A program made the translations under genes and the position numbers. From contig NZ_CAJJWO010000023.1 in the NCBI RefSeq assembly GCF_905196875.1, forward strand, positions 1-64,000: a stretch of DNA of 64,000 nt. The letters run 5' to 3'. The stretch's first letter is position 1. Every line of letters starts with the position of its first letter. This document shows, in pieces, positions 54,027 through 61,688 of the stretch. The notes under the pieces are model-generated. The model ran no database searches. It worked only from the letters and a program-made list of their open reading frames with translations, and had not been told where the DNA came from. This DNA is from an uncultured Parabacteroides sp. GTDB lineage: Bacteria; Bacteroidota; Bacteroidia; Bacteroidales; Tannerellaceae.

Positions 54027-54054
54027 AGAGGTTATCCCATCCGGAATAACCTCT
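54027..54054 (-). terminator. Terminator of the ferredoxin gene
   Basis: AGAGGTTATCC and a matching GG(A)ATAACCTCT form a stem with a 5-base loop; flanking A and T runs lie on both sides. It sits between the ferredoxin stop and the YkuD start. Confidence 0.7.
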
Positions 54055-54083
54055 TCACTTTTTACTCTGCTAACGCTGGTCGA

Positions 54084-54099
54084 TGAGACATTTGTCTCA
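54084..54099. repeat. Perfect 16-base palindrome at the 3' end of the ferredoxin gene
   Basis: TGAGACA, TT, TGTCTCA. It ends one base before the stop codon of the ferredoxin on the minus strand and 30 bases from the terminator. It may be a short RNA hairpin or a protein site; no function is assigned. Confidence 0.5.
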
Positions 54100-54100
54100 C

Positions 54101-54289
54101 TCAATCATATTTAATAACGCTGACCGGACAGCTTTCAGCTGCTTCCTTTATTCCTTCTTCGTAGTCGTTAAAGTTTACTCCTTCATTTACGTGGGAACGG
54201 TCGGTTACGTGAAAAACTTCCGGGCAGATGCCTTCGCAAGTACCGCAGGCGATACAGTCCTCTTCTATCCAAACACTTCTAATTGCCAT
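54101..54289 (-). CDS. Ferredoxin, single 4Fe-4S cluster type
   Basis: 62 residues from the ATG at 54289 (MAIRSVWIEE); a longer frame to 54328 adds a non-conserved tail. Cluster ligands are in CIACGTCEGICP (Cys12, Cys15, Cys18, Cys22) with a remote Cys54 (ESCPVSVI). With one full motif and one lone Cys it fits the one-cluster ferredoxins of the Thermotoga/Desulfovibrio kind, in which Cys15 or Cys22 may be free. Small electron carrier in the cytoplasm. Monocistronic by layout. Confidence 0.9.
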   Translation of the reverse strand: MAIRSVWIEEDCIACGTCEGICPEVFHVTDRSHVNEGVNFNDYEEGIKEAAESCPVSVIKYD

Positions 54290-54478
54290 AGTTGTATACA
54301 TTAAAGATGATTTATATAAGTATAACAAATCAAGGGGCGAAATGGTTGATGTAATTTATACACGAAATGATGTCCGATTAAAACTAATTTAACGCTTAAG
54401 TCGCTATGAATTAAAATTATTTTACTACGTTTACAGCACATAAAATCTTTGATTAACTATTCATAAACTAAAAACAAC

Positions 54479-56110
54479 ATGGATAACGCTATTTTTAGAT
54501 TTCCTAAGCCTATTAATGAACCGGTAAAATCGTATGCTCCCGGATCGAGTGAAAAAGCAGCATTGAAAAGCACGTTAGCACAATTGTCCAATGAAGAATG
54601 GGATATTCCATTGATCATCGGAGGTAAAGAAGTTCGTACAGGCAACACCGGTAAGGTGGTTATGCCGCATGATCATCATCATGTACTGGCCACTTATCAT
54701 AAAGCCGGCGAAAAAGAGGTACAGATGGCCATCGACGCAGCTATGAAAGCGCATAAGGAATGGTCGGAACTTCCCTGGGTGGAACGCGCTTCGGTTATGT
54801 TGCGGGTGGCAGAGCTTTTCGCTACAAAATATCGTTATCTGTTGAATGCTTCGGTGATGCTGGGGCAGAGTAAAAATCCTTATCAGGCAGAGATCGATGC
54901 TCCCTGCGAGCTGATCGACTTCCTGCGTTTCAGTACATTCTATGCCAGCCAGGTATATGCCGACCAGCCTTATTCGGATACAGGTATCCTGAACCGGATG
55001 GAATACCGTGCACTGGAAGGTTTCGTGTTCTCGTTGACACCGTTCAACTTCACCTCTATTGCCAGCAACCTGAATATGGCTCCTGCCATGATGGGTAACG
55101 TGGCCGTATGGAAACCGTCTACAACTGCTATCCATTCGAATTATCTCTTGATGAAGGTGTTCCAGGAAGCCGGACTTCCTGACGGTGTAGTCAACTTTAT
55201 CCCCGGACAGGGAAGCGTGATCGGTAAGGTGGTGACAGCCAGCCGCGATCTGGCAGGTTTCCATTTCACCGGATCTACTTCTACTTTCAATACCTTATGG
55301 CGTCAGATGGGTGAGAACCTGGGTCATTATAAATCGTATCCGAAGATCGTGGGTGAAACAGGCGGTAAGAACTTTATCTTCGCCCATCCTTCAGCTCCGG
55401 CAGCAGACGTGGCAACAGCCATCGTTCGCGGTGCATTCGAATATCAGGGACAGAAATGTTCGGCCGGTTCACGTGCTTACATTCCTGCTTCTATGTGGAA
55501 GGAAGTGAAAGAAATGGTAGGCGATATGCTGAAAGATATCAAGATGGGGGATGTGCAGGACTTCACCAACTTCGTCAATGCCGTGATCGACGAACCTTCG
55601 TTCGATAATATCATGGGATATATCAATTATGCGAAACAGGCATCGGATGCAGAAGTTATATTCGGAGGTAACGGTGACAAGTCGGTAGGTTATTATATCG
55701 AACCGACAGTGATCCAGACTACAAATCCGTCATTCAAATCGATGGTGGAAGAAATCTTCGGTCCGGTAATTACTATCTATGTTTATGAAGACAGCAAGTT
55801 TGAAGAAACGCTGGAAATCTGCGACCAGACATCTCCTTACGGATTGACCGGCTCGATCTTCTCACGTGACCGTTTCGCTATCGATAAAGCGTTCAACAAA
55901 CTGCGTTATGCAGCAGGTAACTTCTATATCAACGATAAACCGACAGGTGCCGTTATCGCACAGCAGCCGTTCGGCGGTTCGAGAGCATCCGGAACGAACG
56001 ACAAGGCCGGTGGCCCGTTGAACCTGATCCGCTGGACGAATCCCCGTTGTATCAAGGAGGCTTTGGTTCCGCCCACTTCTTACGGTTATCCGTTCTTAGG
56101 AGAAAAATAG
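54479..56110 (+). CDS. pruA: L-glutamate gamma-semialdehyde (P5C) dehydrogenase
   Basis: 543 residues, the usual size of the group-1 enzyme. Oxidises glutamate semialdehyde to glutamate with NAD, the second step of proline breakdown. Catalytic Cys327 (GQKCSAGSR) and Glu293 (VGETGGKN) and the nucleotide-site GSTSTFNTLW are seen. It is followed after 83 bases, with a strong hairpin, by proline dehydrogenase on the same strand, so both steps are encoded as separate proteins rather than one PutA fusion. proC lies 2.6 kb on, on the other strand. Confidence 0.94.
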   Translation: MDNAIFRFPKPINEPVKSYAPGSSEKAALKSTLAQLSNEEWDIPLIIGGKEVRTGNTGKVVMPHDHHHVLATYHKAGEKEVQMAIDAAMKAHKEWSELPWVERASVMLRVAELFATKYRYLLNASVMLGQSKNPYQAEIDAPCELIDFLRFSTFYASQVYADQPYSDTGILNRMEYRALEGFVFSLTPFNFTSIASNLNMAPAMMGNVAVWKPSTTAIHSNYLLMKVFQEAGLPDGVVNFIPGQGSVIGKVVTASRDLAGFHFTGSTSTFNTLWRQMGENLGHYKSYPKIVGETGGKNFIFAHPSAPAADVATAIVRGAFEYQGQKCSAGSRAYIPASMWKEVKEMVGDMLKDIKMGDVQDFTNFVNAVIDEPSFDNIMGYINYAKQASDAEVIFGGNGDKSVGYYIEPTVIQTTNPSFKSMVEEIFGPVITIYVYEDSKFEETLEICDQTSPYGLTGSIFSRDRFAIDKAFNKLRYAAGNFYINDKPTGAVIAQQPFGGSRASGTNDKAGGPLNLIRWTNPRCIKEALVPPTSYGYPFLGEK

Positions 56111-56121
56111 TATATAAGTTG

Positions 56122-56166
56122 ACAGTCGGCAAACGGCGGTGTTTTTAGCTATCCGTTGCCGACTGT
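56122..56166 (+). other. Strong intercistronic stem-loop between pruA and proline dehydrogenase
   Basis: ACAGTCGGCAAACGG and CCGTTGCCGACTGT pair over 14 bases with one bulge and a 16-base loop. No clean T-tract follows. It could be an attenuator, a processing site or a stabilising structure of a joint transcript. Confidence 0.7.
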
Positions 56167-56193
56167 TATCTATCATCTTTTAAATCAAATACT

Positions 56194-57366
56194 ATGTTAG
56201 ACTTTGATAATACCGAGATTGCATTTTCATCTAAATCGCAGTCTGAATTGAAAAACGCTTATTTGCTGTTCAATACAATAAAATACCCGTGGCTGGTGAA
56301 ATTCGCCAGTGTAGCCAGTAATATCGCTTTAAAGATCCATTTCCCTCTGGCCTGGGCTGTGAAGCCTACTTTATACAAGCAGTTTGTCGGTGGGGAGACA
56401 CTGCAGGACTGTACGAAGGCAATCGACCATCTGCGGAAGTTCAACGTTCGTTCCACACTTGATTTTTCAGCCGAGGGCGAACAAACCCCCGAAGGTATTC
56501 AGGCTACGTTTGAAGAGACATTGCGTTCGATCGATTTTGCTAAAGGCAACGATAACCTGGCTTATGCCGTATTCAAACCTTCCACCATTACGACCGATGA
56601 ATTACTTGCCAAAGCTTCTGAAAAACGAAGCGAACTGACCATAGAAGAAGTAAAAGCTTTCCGCGAATTTAAAGAACGCTTTATGGCTTTCTGCCAGCGT
56701 GCTTACGATAATGATGTTCGTTTGATCGTCGATGCTGAAGATTACTGTTTTCAGGATGCTTTGGATGAACTGACAGACGAAGCGATGCGGAAGTTCAATA
56801 AAAAGCGGGCGATCGTATTTGCCACTTTGCAGATGTATCGCCACGACCGTATGCCTTACCTGCGTCGTATTCTGGATGACGCTAAAGAAAAGGGCTATAT
56901 TGCCGGCGTTAAATTTGTGCGCGGTGCTTATATGGAGGCAGAGCGTGCGCGTGCAGCTGCTTTAGGTTATCCGGATCCGATCTGTAAAGATAAAAAGGCA
57001 ACTGACGAGAACTTTGACGCGGCCGTTCGTTTCACGATGGATCACCTGGATCATTTTGAAATGTTTATGGGAACGCACAATGAGGAAAGTAATTATAAAC
57101 TGGCTAAGCTGATCGATGAAAAAGGCATTGCCAGAAACGATTCCCGCATCTTCTTTGCCCAGTTGTTGGGAATGAGTGATAATATTTCATTCAATCTGGC
57201 CAATGAAGGATATAATGTAACCAAATATGTTCCTTATGCCGCGGTTCGCGATGTACTGCCTTACCTGATCCGTCGTGCAGAAGAAAACACTTCGGTAGCA
57301 GGACAGACCAGCCGGGAACTAAAGATGTTGCAGTCGGAAATGAACCGGCGAAAGAAGGTGAATTGA
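56194..57366 (+). CDS. Proline dehydrogenase family protein
   Basis: 390 residues; oxidises proline to P5C with FAD. The barrel motifs RLIVDAEDYCFQ (about 168-180), LIDEKGIARNDSRIFFAQLLGM and the closing YLIRRAEENTSVAGQ match the PRODH family. The helical N-terminal part (1-95) is typical of the long monofunctional type. It lies 83 bases after pruA, forming a proline-to-glutamate unit. No signal peptide. It is not a PutA fusion, and there is no DNA-binding domain. Confidence 0.92.
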   Translation: MLDFDNTEIAFSSKSQSELKNAYLLFNTIKYPWLVKFASVASNIALKIHFPLAWAVKPTLYKQFVGGETLQDCTKAIDHLRKFNVRSTLDFSAEGEQTPEGIQATFEETLRSIDFAKGNDNLAYAVFKPSTITTDELLAKASEKRSELTIEEVKAFREFKERFMAFCQRAYDNDVRLIVDAEDYCFQDALDELTDEAMRKFNKKRAIVFATLQMYRHDRMPYLRRILDDAKEKGYIAGVKFVRGAYMEAERARAAALGYPDPICKDKKATDENFDAAVRFTMDHLDHFEMFMGTHNEESNYKLAKLIDEKGIARNDSRIFFAQLLGMSDNISFNLANEGYNVTKYVPYAAVRDVLPYLIRRAEENTSVAGQTSRELKMLQSEMNRRKKVN

Positions 57367-57481
57367 TAAACACTCACAGAATGTTTTTGGTATTTTGTTT
57401 GCCATTTGCAATATGCTGACGCAATGTGTTGTTGAACAGTTGTATACGCTATTGCAAATGCTTTTTTCCGTTTGCCATGTT

Positions 57482-57533
57482 ATTTGTCATTTGCCATAAT
57501 CAACCGTAAGAGGGATGATGACAAATGGCAAAT
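57482..57533. repeat. Long imperfect hairpin built of TTTGCCATTTG-type words
   Basis: Arms 57482-57501 and 57514-57533 pair at about 18 of 20 positions (one G-T). The same words recur upstream (TTTGCCATTTGC at 57398, CATTTGCAATA mirrored at about 57450-57462). The stretch 57367-57811 holds no gene; this hairpin and array C are what it contains. Confidence 0.65.
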
Positions 57534-57662
57534 AAATACTGAAAACATTGTGTATAAAAGATGTTTTATCATGTATCACTTCTGAAACTATTGCTCCCTT
57601 CCGGTCTAAGTAAATCAAACCCTATAATAAACTAATTGTTAACTCCTTACTCAGTACAACTA

Positions 57663-57737
57663 CCCTGTACAGGATAATCGATTACCCTGTACACCCTAGT
57701 GGATTATCCTGTACACCTTAGCCGGTTACCCTGTACA
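57663..57737. repeat. 22-bp repeat array C (CCCTGTACA)
   Basis: CCCTGTACA starts at 57663, 57685, 57707 (T for first C) and 57729, each exactly 22 bases apart. Between cores lies a variable GGATTA/GGTTA-type linker; the first core extends to the palindrome CCTGTACAGG and the first linker (GGATAATCGATTACC) is itself nearly palindromic. Convergent gap between proline dehydrogenase and the MNT-HEPN gene. Confidence 0.85.
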
Positions 57738-57811
57738 CCTTGATAAAAAGGAGTCCTTACATTTCAGTTAGTTAATAGGGAGGAACGAATTAGTTCCCCG
57801 GCTTCTGTCGG

Positions 57812-58723
57812 TTAGTTTGTCGTTCTGGCACGACTCTCATATTCCTTTATTCTATTATCGCAAACTTCTTTGGTGATCGCTGCTAAAAGCTCTACACGTG
57901 GAATTAAGGCTTCTATATCTTCTTTCGTAGCAACATAATATTTATTGTATCGTGCTTCTATATAGGCTTTAAGCAACAAATTGAATAATCGTTTTTCTTC
58001 TTCGGTATCTCGGGGAAATACTTTGATTATTTCCAAAGAATGTGTTTTGGCGGCTTTAATCAATTCTTCTAAGTCATGTAATTTATAGGTATATAATGTA
58101 TAGGTCAGGATGATTGCATGGTATAAGTTCTCACAAGCTTGATGTGAAAAGAAAGCAGCTATATTAAAATCTTTGTCATCATAAGCATGACGGATACTGC
58201 GCATAAAACTTGTTGCTATCTTAAATTTAGCAGTATAATACTCCTGTGCCAACTCTCCGATCTGGGTAAAATTAAGTTTGCGGCGACGGGCTAATTTACA
58301 ATTACCACTATCATAAAGCAGGATGCCTTCTCTTTTTATGTCTGTATAGAAGTAGCGGCTTTTTGTTATTTCTTTGTTAAAATCTTTGATGGTTTCATCG
58401 ATAAAATGGATATGAGTAGTGAATGCATATCTTCCCATCCCTTTATATCGATAATAACGGTCTTCTACTTTTTCCAACTGACGATTTATTCCATAACTAT
58501 TACATTCGTTTCGGGTGATGACCAATATATCGAAATCACTCATGAAGTAAGTCGGTACCCCGAATTCGATCCGTTGGTCGTACTCTACGTAGTTGCCGCG
58601 AGCATAACTGCCGTAGAGGATGATCATTTCACATTGATCGGCAAGTGCTTCTACTACATATTGGGTGATCAGACGCAAATCGGTCTGCTTCTCTTTAGGT
58701 AAATGGGATAACGACTTCTTCAT
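57812..58723 (-). CDS. Nucleotidyltransferase (MNT) fused to HEPN domain
   Basis: 303 residues. The N-terminal 25-110 part is a minimal nucleotidyltransferase with GSYARG (38-43) and Asp63/Asp65 (SDFDILV). The C-terminal part (about 150-285, FFSHQACENLYHAIIL) is a HEPN-type helical bundle. In MNT-HEPN pairs the MNT adenylates the HEPN ribonuclease to silence it; here both are in one chain. The classic RxxxxH ribonuclease motif is not obvious, so the HEPN part may be only a nucleotide-binding bundle. It starts 13 bases after proC on the same strand. Confidence 0.87.
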   Translation of the reverse strand: MKKSLSHLPKEKQTDLRLITQYVVEALADQCEMIILYGSYARGNYVEYDQRIEFGVPTYFMSDFDILVITRNECNSYGINRQLEKVEDRYYRYKGMGRYAFTTHIHFIDETIKDFNKEITKSRYFYTDIKREGILLYDSGNCKLARRRKLNFTQIGELAQEYYTAKFKIATSFMRSIRHAYDDKDFNIAAFFSHQACENLYHAIILTYTLYTYKLHDLEELIKAAKTHSLEIIKVFPRDTEEEKRLFNLLLKAYIEARYNKYYVATKEDIEALIPRVELLAAITKEVCDNRIKEYESRARTTN

Positions 58724-58736
58724 TATGATCTATATT

Positions 58737-59540
58737 TTACTTGCTGGCCTTCAATCCCCTGATGACAGAAGATGTGAAACCGGACAACTCCATTTCGTTC
58801 AAACCTTTGATAGTGATACCACCGGGAGTGGTCACCTTGTCGATCTCCATTTCCGGATTACTCTTGTTTGCTAATAACAGGTCGGTAGCCCCTTTTACGG
58901 TATGGACAACGATTTCCTGTGCCTGCTTCGGATAGAAACCCAGTTCGACACCGCCTTCGATAGCAGCACGGATATAACGAAGAGCGAAAGCGATACCGCT
59001 GGAAGCCAATGCAGTACCGGCACCCATCAGGCGTTCTTCTACCAACATGGCATTGCCAAGTTCGTTGAATATATTTATTATCAGTTCGGATTGCTCCGGT
59101 GTTGCGTTATGGGCGGAGACGAAAGTCATACTACTCAATACCTCGATGGCTGTATTGGGCATGATACGGAAAAGAGCCGGAGTGACCCAGTCTTCGTAAC
59201 TGGTATTTTTGGTAAGATAAGAATTCAGGGTGTCGAAGGTGATGCCGGCAGCTACCGAAACGATGATCTGCTTGTCGTAATCGAGCACTCCCTTTATTTG
59301 ATCGATAATCTCTTCTACCCGCCAGGGCTTTACTGCGATGATGATAATGTCTGCTCCTTTAACCGCTTCGATGTTGTTGAGTGACAACACAAAGTCGGGA
59401 TTGGCAGCTTTCATTTTATCCAATGTCGCTTGCGACTGTGCTGTACAGGTTATGTCCGATGCTTTGAACATATTTCCTTTTGCCAGTCCCTTGGCAATGG
59501 CACCGCCGATACTTCCGGCTCCGATAATCGTAATTTTCAT
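58737..59540 (-). CDS. proC: Pyrroline-5-carboxylate reductase
   Basis: 267 residues. Rossmann motif GAGSIGGAIAKGLAKG (7-22) and the C-terminal signature around TPGGITIKGLNEME are present. Makes proline from P5C with NAD(P)H. It has a TACTTTTG -7 box and a GGAG ribosome site. The catabolic genes pruA and proline dehydrogenase are nearby on the other strand, so this stretch holds both directions of the cycle. The MNT-HEPN gene follows after 13 bases. The integrated element begins upstream of its promoter. Confidence 0.94.
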   Translation of the reverse strand: MKITIIGAGSIGGAIAKGLAKGNMFKASDITCTAQSQATLDKMKAANPDFVLSLNNIEAVKGADIIIIAVKPWRVEEIIDQIKGVLDYDKQIIVSVAAGITFDTLNSYLTKNTSYEDWVTPALFRIMPNTAIEVLSSMTFVSAHNATPEQSELIINIFNELGNAMLVEERLMGAGTALASSGIAFALRYIRAAIEGGVELGFYPKQAQEIVVHTVKGATDLLLANKSNPEMEIDKVTTPGGITIKGLNEMELSGFTSSVIRGLKASK

Positions 59541-59576
59541 GTCTCCGTTAATTTATTATTGTAAAATCGTAAGATG

Positions 59577-59584
59577 CAAAAGTA
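59577..59584 (-). promoter_or_regulatory. -7 box of proC
   Basis: Minus-strand TACTTTTG fits TAnnTTTG, 36 bases upstream of the ATG. No good -33 box. Being intact, it sets a left limit for the element boundary. Confidence 0.5.
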
Positions 59585-59599
59585 TGGAAAAAAGGAATA

Positions 59600-59690
59600 A
59601 AACCCGTACTTAACCTAAGTGATTTATTTATTATCTAGTTGTATTTGCTAGAAACCCTTGTTTATGCGGGTTCTTGACGGTTTTAGCTTT
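59600..59690. other. Probable left attachment region of the integrated element
   Basis: Between the proC promoter and the integrase gene. AACCC (59653-59657) and GGGTT (59668-59672) form an inverted repeat around a 10-base centre, and CTAG repeats flank a 9-base block just before it. No tRNA gene is present. The core cannot be fixed without the right end. Confidence 0.3.
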
Positions 59691-59762
59691 TTTGGTTTAA
59701 TCTTAAATATTGGATTATTCGATAAGAATTTACTTTGTGTTTTACAAAAATCGTACAAAAAT

Positions 59763-61046
59763 ATGGCAACAATATCATGGGTGATCTTCAAGCACCACAA
59801 AAAAGCAGATGGGACATTTAATCCTAAAATACGTGTGACGCATAATCGGACAACATCGTATTTAGCGACTAACATCTATACACCGTTCGTCAAGTTTAAG
59901 CGTGGATCGTCTACGGGAACTGTGACTAACGGGGAAATAGAGGACAGTTTAAACGGAAGGGTTAGTACGATTCGGAAGATCGTAAATACAAATCAGGATG
60001 CTGTTGACTTATGCGATAATGCCAAAGAGTTGGTTGAGTATATTGAAAGGTATCTGAATAGGCAAAATTTAGATATAGACTTTATTGTTTTTGCCAGAGA
60101 GTATATTCTTTCTATCCCTAAAAAGGGCACCCAGAGAATGCAGACAACCGGGATTAACATGCTCTGTCGTTATTTGATGGAAACGACAGGGAAAGCTCAA
60201 CTGCCAATAAAATCGCTTACATCAAAGTTGCTAATAAAATATGATGCGTGGCTACGGACAGATAGAACTTTTGTTGTGAATAAAAGAACTATAAAATCTA
60301 AGGCTAAGGACAATAACGGCGTTGTTAACTACATGGTTCCTATCCGTACTATATTTAATCGGGCAAAAGATACTTATAATGATTATGAATTTGATGATAT
60401 TATAATTAAGGGTGATCCGTTTAAGGTATATCACATACCGGAAGTTAAACGACCTCCCAGAAGGGCATTACCAAAAGAGGTATTGCTTAAAGTACTTAAT
60501 TATAATCCTCCTAAAAATTGGAGAAGCGATACACTTGCATGTGACTTATTTAAAATGTCATTTATGCTTGCCGGAATGAATGCAGTAGATTTTTACAATT
60601 GTACTACTTATAAGGATGGAAGGTTAGAGTATTTCCGTACAAAAACAACTGATAGGAAGTCCTCAGGTGATGCGTTTTTATCGATTCGTGTTAGGCCTGA
60701 GATAGAGCCTTTAATAGAGAAGTATAGAGATAAAACAGGAAAGAGAGTGTTTAATTTCTATCAAAACTATAAAGATTCTAAAGCTTTAAATCATGCAATA
60801 GCTCAGGGCTTAAAATATATCAACAAAGAGGTCGGCGTACCTAAATTACAGTATTATTGCGCACGCCATAGCTTCGCAACAATCGCCAGGACAAAATGCG
60901 GTAGGAGTCTTGACGATGTTGCTTTCTGCCTTACGCACTCATCAGGTCATGATATTACAGAAATTTATGTTGAGCCGGATTACAGCTTAGTTGATGAGGT
61001 GATTGATAAGGTTGTGGAGTATGTATTTAAAGAGGATCAGGAGTAG
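59763..61046 (+). CDS. Tyrosine recombinase / integrase
   Basis: 427 residues from the ATG at 59763 (MATISWVIFK); an upstream frame from 59658 adds 35 hydrophobic residues that are unlikely. An arm-binding N-terminus (1-60), SAM-like core-binding domain (about 100-200) and catalytic domain (about 230-420) are seen. Catalytic residues include Arg368 (ARHSFAT; the paired His is Tyr365), His392 (LTHSSGHD) and nucleophile Tyr402. The box I Arg position appears to be Ala270 (MLAGMNAVD), as in some Bacteroides integrases that lack it, IntDOT among them. It would integrate the element next to proC. Confidence 0.92.
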   Translation: MATISWVIFKHHKKADGTFNPKIRVTHNRTTSYLATNIYTPFVKFKRGSSTGTVTNGEIEDSLNGRVSTIRKIVNTNQDAVDLCDNAKELVEYIERYLNRQNLDIDFIVFAREYILSIPKKGTQRMQTTGINMLCRYLMETTGKAQLPIKSLTSKLLIKYDAWLRTDRTFVVNKRTIKSKAKDNNGVVNYMVPIRTIFNRAKDTYNDYEFDDIIIKGDPFKVYHIPEVKRPPRRALPKEVLLKVLNYNPPKNWRSDTLACDLFKMSFMLAGMNAVDFYNCTTYKDGRLEYFRTKTTDRKSSGDAFLSIRVRPEIEPLIEKYRDKTGKRVFNFYQNYKDSKALNHAIAQGLKYINKEVGVPKLQYYCARHSFATIARTKCGRSLDDVAFCLTHSSGHDITEIYVEPDYSLVDEVIDKVVEYVFKEDQE

Positions 61047-61053
61047 TGTTTGT

Positions 61054-61686
61054 CTACTCCTTCTCTTTTTCAATATCTTTTATTTCACCATGCATGTAGT
61101 CGATAAAGGAACTAACAGAAAATAGAACTATATATAATAAGTCAAGTATAAAATAAACCAATAATGCTTTGATGACTCCATACATAACTATACCTATAGT
61201 AGCTTGTATGTCATCGATATTGAAGGACCAATTACTCTTAAATAGTTCGATGAGTGGTAAAACTTCTGAATCTGGACACTGATTTAGTATAGATAGAATT
61301 ATACAAATAATTCCTAACAAAATAGAATAGGTTGTTAAATAACCAATTTGCTTGAAAAAGCGAGCATCCTTTTTGAATAATTCCAACTCTGTATTTGTGT
61401 ATGTTGGTGCTTCTGTTAATTTAGGAAGCATATTATATATTGTCATCAATAAGTTCACTAAAAGCCCTATTAGTATCGAAAATGATGTGATCAATGAATT
61501 AAGTATCTCTGGTTTTATATTTTTGGAAAATATAAGAAAATACATGCCAATACCAATGAATACCCATTTGTAAATGCCAAAGATGTATTTAGGCATATTT
61601 ACTTCATCACTATTAATTTTAGTGTATTGGTATTCATGCGAATATTTAATTAATCTTTTTATGTATCCCCCGATTGGTATAGACAT
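61054..61686 (-). CDS. Polytopic membrane protein of unknown function, element cargo
   Basis: 210 residues with four hydrophobic segments (about 40-56, 63-86, 118-136, 163-190) and a charged C-terminal tail of Glu and Lys. Its start codon is 2 bases after the stop of the preceding 329-residue gene, so the two are translationally coupled. No enzyme motif. The size and topology recall small membrane partners in two-gene phage-defence systems, but no family could be assigned by eye. Convergent with the integrase (7-base gap). Confidence 0.75.
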   Translation of the reverse strand: MSIPIGGYIKRLIKYSHEYQYTKINSDEVNMPKYIFGIYKWVFIGIGMYFLIFSKNIKPEILNSLITSFSILIGLLVNLLMTIYNMLPKLTEAPTYTNTELELFKKDARFFKQIGYLTTYSILLGIICIILSILNQCPDSEVLPLIELFKSNWSFNIDDIQATIGIVMYGVIKALLVYFILDLLYIVLFSVSSFIDYMHGEIKDIEKEKE

Positions 61687-61688
61687 AG

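Noticed and set aside
54290..54328. N-terminal extension of the ferredoxin
   Set aside because: The added 13 residues are not ferredoxin-like, and the ATG at 54289 gives the standard start.
15207..57737. The 22-bp arrays as CRISPR
   Set aside because: Units are too short, spacers are not unique 30-mers, the repeats are degenerate, and no cas gene is in the window.
59541..59762. tRNA gene as the integration target
   Set aside because: No cloverleaf, no TTCNANNC T-loop and no matching acceptor arms are present.
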